Below are positions 31,215-41,682 of a stretch of 64,000 nucleotides of DNA, piece after piece. Below the pieces are notes generated by a model. That model saw only the letters and a program-made list of their open reading frames with translations, was not told the DNA's origin and made no database searches. Within the stretch, counting starts at the first letter, position 1. Each line of letters starts with the position of its first letter. The stretch comes from Cepaea nemoralis (Eukaryota; Mollusca; Gastropoda; Stylommatophora; Helicidae), in the NCBI GenBank assembly GCA_014155875.1, contig JACEFZ010011113.1, forward strand, positions 124,001 to 188,000, written 5' to 3'. The position numbers were made by a program, and so were the translations under genes.

Positions 31215-32034
31215 AGACAATGATTTCTCCTGTCTTCTCAATACCACACACATTTCTTAGCTATGAAATGAGACAATGATTTCTCCTGTCTTCTCAATAC
31301 CACACACATTTCTTAGCTATGAAATGAGGCAATGATTTCTCCTGTCTTCTCAATACCACACACATTTCTTAGCTATGAAATGAGACAATGATTTCTCCTG
31401 TCTTCTCAATACCACACACATTTCTTAGCTATGAAATGAGACAATGATTTCTCCTGTCTTCTCAATACCACACACATTTCTTAGCTATGAAATGAGACAA
31501 TTTCTCCTGTCTTCTCAATACCACACACATTTCTTAGCTATGAAATGAGACAATGATTTCTCCTGTCTTCTGAATACCACACACATTTCTTAGCTATGAA
31601 ATGAGACAATGATTTCTCCTGTCTTCTGAATACCACACTTCTTAGCTTGAAATGAGACGATGATTTCTCCTGTCTTCTCAATACCACACACATTTCTTAG
31701 CTTGAAATGAGACAATGGTTTCTCCTGTCTTCTCAATACCACACACATTTCTTAGCTATGAAGTGAGACAATGATTTCTCCTGTCTTCTCAATACCACAC
31801 ACATTTCTTAGCTATGAAATGAGACAATGATTTCTCCTGTCTTCTGAATACCACACACATTTCTTAGCTATGAAATGAGACAATGATTTCTCCTGTCTTC
31901 TGAATACCACACACATTTCTTAGCTATGAAATGAGACAATGATTTCTCCTGCCTTCTCTCCTTCGTCACCACAGTCAGCAGTAATTAGCAACACTTTCTG
32001 CTGGAGTGTTTAAATTTACTTTAAAATTACTTAA

Positions 32035-32290
32035 ATTTGTTGAATCATCATCATCATTGGGAGTCACAGCAGCATAATATACAGACACTTGCTGGCCGGA
32101 CAGATAGTCATGTGTGTTAATTTGAATCGAGGTACATTGTAAACACTGACCTAGGCTCCCTGTCTGACCCAGCCTTAAATGGGAACCAGGGATATGTTGG
32201 GGAGTGAGGGCGGCCGGCCTGGCATTGACGACATCACCGCTGGTGTGTCCATTACTGGATACAAATAGGGTCTAGCACCATGTACCCAAT
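32035..32290 (+). mobile_element. tRNA-derived SINE, family K
   Basis: It starts GGGAGTCACAGCAGCATAAT (tRNA-like head), has a GTTAATTTGAATCG B-box-like site and runs through ACCTAGGCTCCCTGTCTGAC to the GACATCACCGCTGGTGTGTC end. A reverse-oriented copy is at 40228-40475. Confidence 0.7.
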
Positions 32291-33588
32291 ATTCCTTAAG
32301 GTGTGTAAAGGGGTCCTTTACTGAAGATCCGTGTATCCAGAAAATAGCACCAGGGTTCTTACTTCTTAATAACAGTAATAAATAGTTTATCCCGAACTGG
32401 TCCCTCCAACCCTTTAAGCAAGATGACCACGTCTTGTTCTGTCCTATATTGACATGACATTGTTTCGAGGACTCTGGTATTTGCTGCATACCGTGTGCTA
32501 CCTGGACTCATGAAGGAAGCAAAGAATAGGAAAACTGTAACTTACCATGCATGCCACAAGAGGCTGTTAAGGAAGGGTGGTGTAAGACTGGCTACCCCGT
32601 CCTGTAGAGGTTTTCTTGAATGGGGGCCAGGAAATGTCCGGGAGAGTAAAAGCGGCCGACGTGATATTGACCATATAGCCCATTAAAGCCCAATCCATCT
32701 GTAACCGTGTAGCATGCTTGGAGAATATATGAACTTGATCCTTGGTTTATTCAATGCCGTGAATATTGGTAATAGTATGCCAGCTCTCGTTCTTCGCGCT
32801 GTTAGCCATTTTTTATTTGTTTAACAAATTTCAATGAAGAATAAATAAGTTTTTTCAATTCCAAGAAATTCAACACTCACGCCAATTGAAGTACCCTTCT
32901 GGAAACGTCCTTTATTTTTAATTCAATTTCTTAGGGAGTTTGCATAGGAACACTAGTACATTCCAGTTATACAAAATCGGTCAGCCGGCTTTTTAAGAAT
33001 TCTTATAAAAAGGGGCATGTTGGTTGGTTATTCATACAAAACAAAGGAGGAATATACTAACTATTGCACTTTTGTTTTATCAAAACTTCCTACCTCTCTG
33101 CAAACCTATTCGAACTGGTGATGGTTCCCATCTTTTATCCTGCCCAACTTTCCAGATGAAACACCACCGTTATCTTTAAACTATCTAAGAAGATTGTGTG
33201 CTGCCTCGTCCTTTGGCTAAAACGAACTGTCAGTGCGTTGTGCGTCTTCGTGCAGTGCTTCCCTGGCTTTCTCCACTGAATAGGAAAAAACCAAAGACAT
33301 GCATGCCACCACATCCCTGCTTCTCTCTATCCGAACCTCCCATTATTTCCTTTATAACAGTTATAGAATATGGAGCTGGCACTAGGTGCCCAGTGTGCCT
33401 CAATGTTCCCATTGTGCCTTAGGGTGCGTACAATGCTCCTTTTCTTTGTGCTTGTATAGTCCAGGGTGTCAGGTATTATGGTGTATGAGATGTTGTTCCT
33501 AGTTTTATATTAACACTGAGCTTTTTATAACATCCTGGCAAAGATACATTCAGTTATGTTGAATGTGGTCTTTTTTTTTCCCACACAG
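32291..33588. other. End of SMAP intron 3, mostly unassigned
   Basis: At 32500-32710 a degenerate repeat (TGGGGGCCAGGAAATGTCCG) shares its end with sequence near 37440-37520. The remainder shows no exon or repeat. The exon 4 polypyrimidine tract ends the interval. Confidence 0.4.
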
Positions 33589-33672
33589 ATGGCCATGTAC
33601 AATAGTCCAATAATGGGAGGAAATCCGGGCATGTATCCACAGCAGCAGATGCAGCAGTTGCAGTTCCAACAG
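33589..33672 (+). CDS. SMAP: SMAP-family ArfGAP, coding exon 4
   Basis: An 84-bp, phase-0 exon between TTTTTTTTTCCCACACAG and GTAGTC encodes MAMYNSPIMGGNPGMYPQQQ then MQQLQFQQ. The Tyr-Asn-Ser and Met-Tyr-Pro-Gln pattern resembles the MYP...Q-rich segment near the SMAP1/2 C-terminus. The donor GTAGTC is weaker than those of exons 3 and 2. Minisatellite begins about 11 bases after it. Confidence 0.75.
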
Positions 33673-33683
33673 GTAGTCCTTCA

Positions 33684-35150
33684 TCTGTTTCTTGTTGAGA
33701 TCATTGCTACATTTTGTGGTAGGAGATACTTCATGTCTGTCATCCTGCGGAGATCATTACTACATTCTGTCATAGGAGCCACTTCATTGTCTGTCATCCT
33801 GCCGAGATCATTACTACATTCTGTCAATAGGAGCCACTTCATTGTCTGTCATCCTGCTGAGATCATTACTACATTCTGTCATAGGAGCCACTTCATTGTC
33901 TGTCATCCTGCCGAGATCATTACTACATTCTGTCATAGGAGCCACTTCATTGTCATCTTGCTGGAATCTTTACTACACCCTGTGGTAGGAGATACTTCAT
34001 TGTCTGTCATCCTGCTGAGATCATTACTATGTTCTATGGTAGGAGATACTTTATTGTCTGTCATCCTGCTGAGATCATTACTATGTTCTATGGTAGGAGA
34101 TATTTCATGGTCTGTCATCCTGCTGAGATCATTACTATGTTCTATGGTAGGAGATACTTCATTGTCTGTCATCCTGCTGAGATCATTACTACATTCTGTC
34201 ATAGGAGCCACTTCATTGTCTGTCATCCTGCCGAGATCATTACTACATTCTGTCTTAGGAGCCACTTCATTGTCTGTTATCCTGCTGAGATCATTACTAC
34301 ATTCTGTCATAGGAGCCACTTCATTGTCATCTTGCTGAAATCTTTACTACATCCTGTGGTAAGAGATATTTCATTGTCTGTCTTGCTGAGATCACTACTA
34401 TGTTCTATGGTAGGAGATACTTTATTGTCTGTCCTCTTGTTGAGATCATTACTACATTCTGTGGTAGGAGATACTTTATTGTCTGTCCTCTTTTTGAGAT
34501 CATTACTACATTCTGTGGTAGGAGATACTTTATTGTCTGTCCTCTTGCTGAGATTATTACTACATTCTGTGGTAGTAGATACTTTATTGTCTGTCATCTT
34601 GCTGAGATCATTACTACATTCTGTGGTAGGAGATACTTTATTGTCTGTCCTCTTGTTGAGATCATTACTACATTCTGTGGTAGGAGATATTTCATTGTTT
34701 GTCCTCTTGTTGAGATCATTACTACATTCTGTGGTAGGAGATACTTTATTGTCTGTCCTCTTGCTGAGATCATTACTACATTCTGTGGTAGGAGATACTT
34801 TATTGTCTGTCCTCTTGTTGAGATCATTACTACATTCTGTGGTAGGAGATATTTCATTGTTTGTCCTCTTGTTGAGATCATTACTACATTCTGTGGTAGG
34901 AGATACTTCATTGTTTGTCCTCTTGTTGAGATCATTACTACATTCTGTGGTAGGAGATACTTCATTGTCTGTCCTCTTGTTGAGATCATTACTACATTCT
35001 GTGGTAGGAGATACTTCATTGTCTGTCCTCTTGTTGAGATCATTACTACATTCTGTGGTAGGAGATACTTCATTGTCTGTCCTCTTGTTGAGATCATTAC
35101 TACATTCTGTGGTAGGAGATACTTCATTGTGTGTCTTCTTGTTTATATAT
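33684..35150. repeat. 54-bp minisatellite in SMAP intron 4
   Basis: About 27 units of GTTGAGATCATTACTACATT then CTGTGGTAGGAGATACTTCA and TTGTCTGTCCTCTT are seen. The left third uses CATAGGAGCC and CTGCCGAGATC variants, the right two thirds CTTGTTGAGATC. The 54-bp period keeps frames open on both strands; the 18-residue protein-like repeats are artefacts. Confidence 0.93.
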
Positions 35151-35174
35151 GTTACTACACTGCGCACAAGGGAC

Positions 35175-36165
35175 AAATCATAGATCACACACAACTTTAC
35201 AGGAGATATGTGTACAACAGGCCACACACAACTGTACAGATAGGAGATATGTGTACAAAAGGCCACACACACACTTTACAGAAGATGTGTACAACATGTT
35301 ACACACAACTTTAAATGTAAGGAGATATGTGTACAACAGGTGACACACAACTTTACAGTTAGATTTGTATACAACAGGTGACACACAACTTTACAGTTAG
35401 GAGATGTTGGTACAACAGGTGACACACAACTTTACAGTTAGGAGATATTGGTACAACAGGTGACACACAACTTTACAGTTAGGAGATATTGGTACAAAAG
35501 GTGACACACAACATTACAGTTACGAGATATTGGTACAACAGGTCACACACAACTTTACAGTTACGAGATATTGGTACAACAGGTCACACACAACTTTATG
35601 GTAAGGAGATTTGTGTACAACAGGTCACACACAACTTTATGGTAAGGAGATTTGTGTACAACAGGTCACACACAACTTTATGGTAAGGAGATTTGTGTAC
35701 AACAGGTCACTCACAACTTTATAGTAAGATTATTCAACAAGTCACACATCACACACAACTTTATGGTAAGGAGATTTGTGTACAACAGGTCACACACAAC
35801 TTTATGGTAAGGAGATTTGTGTACAACAGGTCACACACAACTTTATGGTAAGGAGATTTGTGTACAACAGGTCACTCACAACTTTATAGTAATATTATTC
35901 AATAAGTCACACACAACTTTATGATAAGGAGATTTGTGTACAACAGGTCACTCACAACTTTATAGTAAGATTATTCAACAAGTCACACACAACTTTATGG
36001 TAAGGAGATTTGTGTACAACAGGTCACACACAACTTTATGGTAAGGAGATTTGTGTACAACAGGTCACACACAACTTTATGGTAAGATTTGTAAACAACA
36101 GGTCACACACAACTTTATGGTAAGATTTGTGTACAACAGGCCACACACAACTTTGTGATAAGGAG
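35175..36165. repeat. 41-bp minisatellite in SMAP intron 4
   Basis: About 24 units of ACAACAGGTCACACACAACT then TTATGGTAAGGAGATTTGTGT follow the 54-bp array directly. Most units contain ATGGTAAGG, a good 5' splice-site match, and ACAACAGGT, a weak 3' splice-site match. Unit length varies by deletions at several places. Confidence 0.92.
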
Positions 36166-36249
36166 ATTTGTGCATGTGTCATAATGGTGTGAATTTTTGG
36201 TGTGAATAATTTGTCTTATAGTTTTCATTTCACTCTTGCCCACTGTCAG

Positions 36250-36381
36250 ATGCAGCAACAGATGACATCCCTCAAACTAGGTGGGTCTCAAATGGGTGCC
36301 GTACCTCAGCAGACAACAGGCGCCGGTGGCTGGGGCAACCCAGGTCCCGGACAGACACTATCCACAAACTTATGGCAGTGA
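36250..36381 (+). CDS. SMAP: SMAP-family ArfGAP, terminal coding exon
   Basis: The acceptor is CTCTTGCCCACTGTCAG. The exon encodes MQQQMTSLKLGGSQMGAVPQ, then QTTGAGGWGNPGPGQTLSTN and LWQ before TGA at 36379-36381. The closing QQM-L-L and GQTLSTNLWQ match what I know of the C-termini of SMAP1/2 proteins (vertebrate forms end in a similar TLS-QMWK), which is the main basis for naming the gene. SMAPs stimulate GTP hydrolysis on Arf6/Arf1 in clathrin-dependent endocytosis and endosome-Golgi traffic through an N-terminal ArfGAP domain not encoded in this window. Related tails exist in other coat-associated proteins, so the call is strong but not certain. Confidence 0.75.
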   Translation: MQQQMTSLKLGGSQMGAVPQQTTGAGGWGNPGPGQTLSTNLWQ

Positions 36382-36840
36382 TACCCAGTTCTGTCACCGC
36401 ACCATCGCAGTTTGTATATCTTGAATTAGGTTTTTTTTTTCATATTTGTTATTGATTTTTGAGCGAGTCTGTTTCTAACTTAGAACTAGATCCAAATAAG
36501 CAGGGAGTTAGAAAAATGTGGGATTGCAGATGTGTTGGTTTCTGCTGATGTTGAGATCATTAGTGAGTTCAAAATAATAGGGACTGCAAATGTTTGGGTT
36601 TGTACTTATATTAAGATTGTTATGAAGTTTGAAAAATGTTCTTTGCAGACATATTGATTTATACATTAAAACTTGTAAGGAAGTTTGAAAAAAGGTAGAT
36701 TACAAATGTATTGATCTATACTTGATTTCACAAAATTTACAAAGTAAAAAAGTAAGAATGTAGATGTTTTATATGTACAGACGGTGTGATGTGTACCTAT
36801 AATTCAAATATATCAGGAGTTAAAATAATGATGATGACCA
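36382..36840 (+). other. SMAP 3' UTR candidate with degenerate tandem repeats
   Basis: From 36480 to 36760 about four loose copies of a 60-70-bp unit (GCAAATGT-TTG-TTTGTACTT type) occur. ATTAAA at 36665-36670 is the nearest possible poly(A) signal and AATAAA at 38110-38115 is another. The real end of the transcript is not visible. Confidence 0.4.
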
Positions 36841-37199
36841 ATGTTTTCAGCTTGCAGAAGGTTGAAGTGAAGGCACTCCCATGTGACTACTGCTGTATGG
36901 GGGGTCTTCACATAATCACGTCTTCAGAATAATGAGATGGGGTGGCCACTTCCATTCCTCACCATCTGCCCTCCACTGCTAAATAATGTTGAAAATGATA
37001 GGGTACCCATTTCCCAGACTGGATAGGCCCCTGGAAACAATCATTCTGCCACTGCTGGGGTTTTCTTCTGGACCACTGTCTTGAAGGGGAGATGTCCTAG
37101 CATGCTTGCCTGCTGGCCCTGTTGTCATGTGTTCAAACCTACAGCGGGGCAGATTTTTTTAGTTGACTAGGGGCCCCCAGGTGAACCCAGCCTGATATA
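36841..37199. other. Probable old retroelement, family unknown
   Basis: TGTCATGTGTTCAAACCTAC at 37120 looks like a tRNA B-box region. The segment after the SINE B insertion (GGGAATATCTTGGGAAGTAAA) continues it. No coding signal. Confidence 0.35.
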
Positions 37200-37209
37200 G
37201 GTACTAGGG

Positions 37210-37433
37210 GTTCAACCTCTACACTGGACAGTTGGACTAAAATGTTGACCTTTCGTCCTTGTCTTGGGGACGTTAATTACAAATACCTCTGAAGTCGGAG
37301 TGGGTTTGCATGATGGCGAGCGACACTGTTAATCGGTAAAGCTAATCCACACTCAAAATTCAGCACTACTAGAAGTAGTGTGTATGGACTACGCTTGAGT
37401 TCAAAGCGAGCTAGCGCAAATGAAAAATATAAG
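37210..37433 (+). mobile_element. SINE B, 5'-truncated
   Basis: Exact 10-bp duplication GGTACTAGGG (37200-37209, 37434-37443). It starts inside the B-box region (GTTCAACCTCTACAC) and ends GAGCTAGCGCAAATGAAAA. It splits an older repeat. Confidence 0.85.
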
Positions 37434-37443
37434 GGTACTAGGG

Positions 37444-37685
37444 AATATCTTGGGAAGTAAAGACAACCATCGTATTACTGACCACATATTCCGTTGAGTG
37501 CTGGTTAGTCTATAAATATATGAGGTAGCACCGTATATCCAACTAGCTTCAGGTCGGGTATGAGAGTCCTTGACTTTTGTTGTACTTACTATTTTTTAAG
37601 ACAAAACATATGTGTTTTTGTTTAAAGTAAGAATGACAAATGTTTTGAATGTGCATTTTGATTAAGATAATTCGGAAGTGTTTAG
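37444..37685. other. Unassigned, continuation of an older repeat
   Basis: GAATATCTTGGGAAGTAAAG resumes the element broken by SINE B. No further feature is recognised. Confidence 0.35.
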
Positions 37686-37689
37686 AGAT

Positions 37690-37895
37690 TGGATAGAACT
37701 TGTTGTTCTGTCCTAGTTGCCATTTGCTGTTCCCAAAGTCCTTCCAGATGTCGATACTCAGGACCAGTTGGACACATAATCATACTGCTACTGGTTCTAT
37801 CAGTATGGAACTCTTCGCTGGCTGTTGAAGATGAGGATGGAGCACGTATGGGAATGTCAGCGAGTGTCTTTTCTTGACTCAATGACAACTCAACG
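37690..37895 (+). mobile_element. LINE C 5'-truncated tail
   Basis: ACTCTTCGCTGGCTGTTGAA and the TTCTTGACTCAATGACAACT end match the LINE C tail copies at 8451, 19577 and 58420. Frame decayed. Confidence 0.55.
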
Positions 37896-38136
37896 AAAGT
37901 CCTTCTAGAGATGTTAATTAAAGATTTGGGGGCAACAGTGTGTATTGTGCTTTGTATTAACTGCTCCAGCCATGTTACCCTGTGTTATATTACATTATGT
38001 AATGACGACAGTTAGCTGCTTCACATTTGTTACTGCTTCCTCCCATGAAACATGACAGCTTCTATCCCAGACAGTTGTTACTTTAACTTACTAACTACTA
38101 AACTAAAAACAATAAACCATGCTGCAACAGATGTTT

Positions 38137-38395
38137 TGTTGTTGCTCGCTGTGAACTATGCTTGCTATGTTTAGTCCACACAACACACTACTACTTCTAG
38201 TGCACTTGCACTGATTTTTGCGTGTGGATTAGCTTTCCCTGTTACCAGTGTCCCCTGCCATCTGGCAAACCTACCTCTGACTTCTGAGGTACTTGTAAGT
38301 TACATCCACAAGTCAAGGACGAGAAGTCAACATTGTAGCCCACCTAACCGGTGTAGGGGTTGAACCCGCTACCTTGGCATCAGCACTCTAGGAGT
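38137..38395 (-). mobile_element. SINE B, head truncated
   Basis: 3' end at left (TTGCTCGCTGTGAAC). The conserved GGCAAACCTACCTCTGACTT and GGTTGAACCCGCTACC blocks follow. It stops at the SINE I head. Confidence 0.75.
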
Positions 38396-38565
38396 GTCTT
38401 TGTGGCAAAGTGGTCAGGATGTCTGTCTCGCACACTGAAGGTCTGGGCTTTGTTTTCAGACTGTGGTTCAGACCCAAGTGCCATTTTTCCCCGCAGATCC
38501 CTGGGAGTCTTCACTGGAGCTATAAATCTCAAGCAATGAAGTCAGTCCTCTTACTTTCAACCTTA
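38395..38565 (+). mobile_element. tRNA-derived SINE, family I
   Basis: The head reads TCTTTGTGGCAAAGTGGTCA then GGATGTCTGTCTCGCACACT, like a tRNA gene's A-box and anticodon arm. The 3' end reads AGCAATGAAGTCAGTC. Relatives: 12650, 20560, 47365, 52715. Confidence 0.65.
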
Positions 38566-38679
38566 CATCATCCATTTCTAGAAATTTCAGGGAACTGGGC
38601 AATTTCTAGTTAAACGATAATTAAATTTTGTGTAAATACGTAGATTTTGAGCAGAGGAATTGATCTAATTTTTAGGACA

Positions 38680-38850
38680 GTGCGTTGACAGCAGCATGAG
38701 AGTGGTCCGGCAGGGTTCGATGCCGGGTCTTGTCATTCAGTAAGTGAAGAAAAGTCTGGCCACTTATTCCTCCGTGCATTCACACCTACAAAAATGTGAT
38801 GGTTCTAACACTTCATATACCCAGGTGCCTGCTGGGTGACTTTATTTAAG
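38680..38850 (+). mobile_element. tRNA-like SINE fragment
   Basis: GAGTGGTCCGGCAGGGTTCG contains a B-box-like GGTTCGATGCC. The following TATACCCAGGTGCCTGCTGG is a typical SINE body style. Single copy in the window. Confidence 0.35.
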
Positions 38851-39210
38851 TACAGTTTGTTACATCAAATAGTCTAACCAATTAAATATTTGAATGGGCA
38901 CATAAGGTAGGATCTAATATCTTTAAGAGTCTAAACTGCCTCATATTGACGGAGTTATTAAAATAACACGTTTCCGGAGTATTATTATATCTTGATGAAA
39001 TGATATTCCTAAACTGTAATTCACATATCTGAAACTGAAAACACAATGAAACAATCATCAAGAAGTTACTGTTGGAATGCACACAATCACTGTTTCATTG
39101 TATCTGTATTTATTGTATTAACTGCCCACTGATGAATGTATTGTATGACCTTTGATGAATGTTGTATTTTTGTCATGAGAGTTCAGCTGATGCACAACTG
39201 GACGTAGACT
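38851..39210. other. Unassigned AT-rich sequence
   Basis: No feature recognised. Confidence 0.35.
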
Positions 39211-39214
39211 TATT

Positions 39215-39540
39215 GATTGAGTATTGACTAGAAGCTAACAACGATTGCCTGGCTAATGAAAGTAGGACATTGTACATAACTAAAAGGAAAACGATGGATG
39301 GAGGAAATAGAAGAGTCCATGGGAATATCAATGGAGGGAAGAGTAGTCCATGGGAATATCGATACATGAAGCCCATAAGTGGGCACTCTCCCGCTGTTTA
39401 TACTTCACCTCGACACCACAAAGTACAAGAGGAACCTGATGAGATGTAATGAGATGAAAAGGAAAATACAAATAATGTTCTTTGGTTGTGTAATCAGAAG
39501 AGAGGCATTGTAGAACATTGTTTAAAGGCAACACAATCGA
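39215..39540 (+). pseudogene. RTE-like LINE (type H) fragment, interrupted
   Basis: It encodes NDCLANESRTLYITK, is interrupted at 39292-39456, and resumes QIMFFGCVIRREAL and NIV. This is the same block as at 54780-54900. Frame damaged. Confidence 0.65.
39292..39456 (+). mobile_element. RTE LINE 3' tip inserted into a type H fragment
   Basis: Exact 10-bp duplication AAAAGGAAAA (39282-39291, 39457-39466). It has the GTACAAGAGGAACCTGATGA end of the 14727 RTE family, with a short internal duplication of GAGTCCATGGGAATATC. Confidence 0.75.
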
Positions 39541-39654
39541 CTTCATTGCATCAGGTGTTGTCCCATATGACTCTGTCTCTTCCCACAGAGTGACCTACTG
39601 AAAATCTGACACAGAGCACGAACCCTCCAGCTCTAGAGGTCTATTAAAAAACTG

Positions 39655-39930
39655 CATGTTTTTGGTTGCGTTCACTCGCTTTGAAATCAATCGTAGTCCA
39701 TGCACGTGCTACTACTTCTAGTGCACTGGGCTGAAGCAGGTGAAAGAGAAGAAAAGTATTTAACATGCAGTTATAACAGATGGAAATAATAATAGTAGAA
39801 GAGATAAAGAAAGTCAAAGAGCCGTTGTACTGAATAGACTGTCGACACAGTTGATACAAGCGCCAGAGAGCAGATGCTGAGAAAAAGTATGATCTGTGCC
39901 AATTGCCAGGGCACTTTATGATGATGCTGA
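39655..39930 (+). mobile_element. SINE B piece and a type H LINE tip
   Basis: 39660-39735 matches the SINE B 3' half (TAGTCCATGCACGTGCTACT). At 39880-39930 CGCCAG...CCAGGGCACTTTATGATG is the 3' tip of a type H RTE-like LINE with its TGATGATG tail. Confidence 0.5.
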
Positions 39931-39934
39931 TGAT

Positions 39935-40098
39935 GATCTCATCTTGTTCCTCTTGTACCTTTGGGTGTTGAAGTGAAGCATAAACAACGGCAGAGTGCCT
40001 GTTTATGGGTGTCATATATCAAGATTCCCATGGATATTCGTTTATATGGTCGGCCTCTTCGTCTGGTTCCATTTGGTCTGCACATCATTGCTTGTTGA
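39935..40098 (-). mobile_element. RTE LINE 3' tip
   Basis: On the minus strand: CAACAAGCAATGATGTGC through GAAGAGGCCGACC to GTACAAGAGGAACAAGATGA, the C-terminal coding end and tail of the 14727 family. A (GATGAA)n tract follows at 40100-40190. Confidence 0.7.
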
Positions 40099-40227
40099 TG
40101 AACATGATGATTTTGATGAAGAAGAAGATGATGTTGATGAAGAAGATGGTGATGAAGAAGATGATGATTGAGATAATAAATGCAAAGGACCTTTTTACAC
40201 ACCTTAGGCATATTGGGTCTGTGGTCC

Positions 40228-40475
40228 TAGACACTATTTTTATTGAATAATGGACACCCCAGCGGTGGTGTGGTCAATACCAGGCCGGCCGTCTTCACTC
40301 CCCAAGATATCCCTGGCTCCCATTTAAGGCTGGATCAGACAGGGGGCCTAGGTCAGTTTTTAAAATATGCCTCGATTCGAATCAAAACACATGACTATCT
40401 GCTTGGCTTGCAAGTGTCCGTCTACTGCGCTGCTGTGACTCCCAATGATGATGATGATTCAACAAATTGAAAGTG
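40228..40475 (-). mobile_element. SINE K
   Basis: Reverse-oriented counterpart of 32035-32290, sharing CATTTAAGGCTGGATCAGAC and the GATTCGAATC B box. A (TCA)n run abuts its 5' end, as in the other copy. Confidence 0.7.
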
Positions 40476-40504
40476 GAAGTCTACAAGTATCCTAGAAGAA
40501 AGGG

Positions 40505-41057
40505 AATCTCATCTCATCTCATCTCATCTCATCATGTTCCTCTTGTACCTTGCGGTGTCGAGGTGAAGTATAAACTTCGTGAGAGTGCCCGGTTATGGGC
40601 TTCGTATATCGACATTCCCATGGATTCTGTTATTCCCTCAGTCCAACGTTTACGTGGTCGACCTCTTCCTCTGTTTCCATCTGGTCTGTACATCATTGCT
40701 TGTTGTGGCATGCTGTTGACTGGTAGCCTACTTGCATGGCCAAACCATTTGACTTGCTGCTTTCTAATAAAATCTAGAGCAGCTTTAACCCCTACTTTAG
40801 TCCTGATTTCTTCATTTCTGATCTTATCTCTTCTTGATACGTTGAGTATTCTTCTCAGAAACCTCATTTCTGTTGTTGTGATTTTTCTTTTCTCTTTTTC
40901 TGTCATTGTCCAGGTTTGGCATTGGTAGCACAGAGTTGGTAGGAAGATTGTGTTGTAAAGTGCTTTCTTAGTAGTTATTGATACATGTTTGTTCTTTAGT
41001 ATTGGTGCCATTTGTCCAATGAGTTGATTTGCCTTATTGCACCTATTTTCGATCCGT
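40505..41057 (-). pseudogene. 5'-truncated RTE LINE, C-terminal part
   Basis: On the minus strand: RIENRCNKANQLIGQMAPIL through GRGRPRKRWTEGI to the end of the protein, in one open frame and very close in sequence to 18500-19020. A (CATCT)n tail is at 40508-40532. Only the C-terminal third is present. The frame is undamaged, so the insertion is young. Confidence 0.85.
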
Positions 41058-41149
41058 TTATACTTCTTGGTTTTTCTACGAGGGAATGTGCAGTGTTCAT
41101 ATTTCTGCTTTCTTATTACTGCTGACTGGTAACGAAGGAGGGAAGACAG

Positions 41150-41580
41150 AGCTATCATTGTTTCATTTCATAGCTAAGAAATGTGTGTTGTACAGCGAAG
41201 ACAGCAGTCATTATCTCATTTCATAGGTAAGAAATGTGTGTTGTATCGAGAAGACAAGGGCAATCATGGGGTCTCATTTCATAGCTAAGAAATGTGTGTT
41301 GTATAGCAAAGACAGCAATCATGATCTCATTTCATAGCTAAGAAATGTGTGTTGTATCAAGAAGATGAGCAATCATGATCTCATTTCATAGCTAAGAAAT
41401 GTGTGTTGTATCAAGAAGATGAGCAATCATGATCTCATTTCATAGCTAAGAAATGTGTGTTGTATCAAGAAGACAAAAGCAATCATGATCTCATTTCATA
41501 GCAGAGAAATGTATGTTATATCCAGAAGACCAAGCAGTCATTATCTCATTTCATGGCTAAGGAATGTGTTTGGTATTGAT
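41150..41580. repeat. 56-bp satellite, inverted minor array
   Basis: About seven units of TCATTTCATAGCTAAGAAAT then GTGTGTTGTATC-AGAAGA are the reverse complement of the 29130-31960 unit. They are more diverged from each other than units of the main array. Confidence 0.85.
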
Positions 41581-41682
41581 TTGTTTTTAAGAAAAGTTTT
41601 ATGCTGTTATCAGAAAACTAATTTAAATCTTTCTTAATGAAGAGTGTGCTTCATGAAATATCCAAGCAAACAATTTTATTTT

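Larger units (their letters stand above)
29130..31960. repeat. 56-bp satellite array with nested SINEs
   Basis: About 45 units of TCTTCTCAATACCACACACA then TTTCTTAGCTATGAAATGAG and ACAATGATTTCTCCTG are seen. Two SINE A copies sit at identical positions within their units (29811, 31072). Diagnostic variant units (ATTAGACTGATTTCTTCTC at 29517 and 30834; CCACACTTCTTAGCTTGAAA at 30314 and 31634) recur about 1.26-1.32 kb apart, so the right half duplicates the left, SINE included. Confidence 0.93.

Noticed and set aside
29130..31960. Second CRISPR-like candidate, 56-bp units
   Set aside because: Continuous tandem satellite; no spacers; interrupted by SINEs.
33684..35314. Open frames of 260-384 codons in the 54-bp array
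   Set aside because: Period 54 is divisible by three and the array lies wholly in an intron. The 18-residue repeats appear in more than one frame.
40467..40928. 153-codon + strand ORF
   Set aside because: Antisense of the RTE C-terminal fragment.
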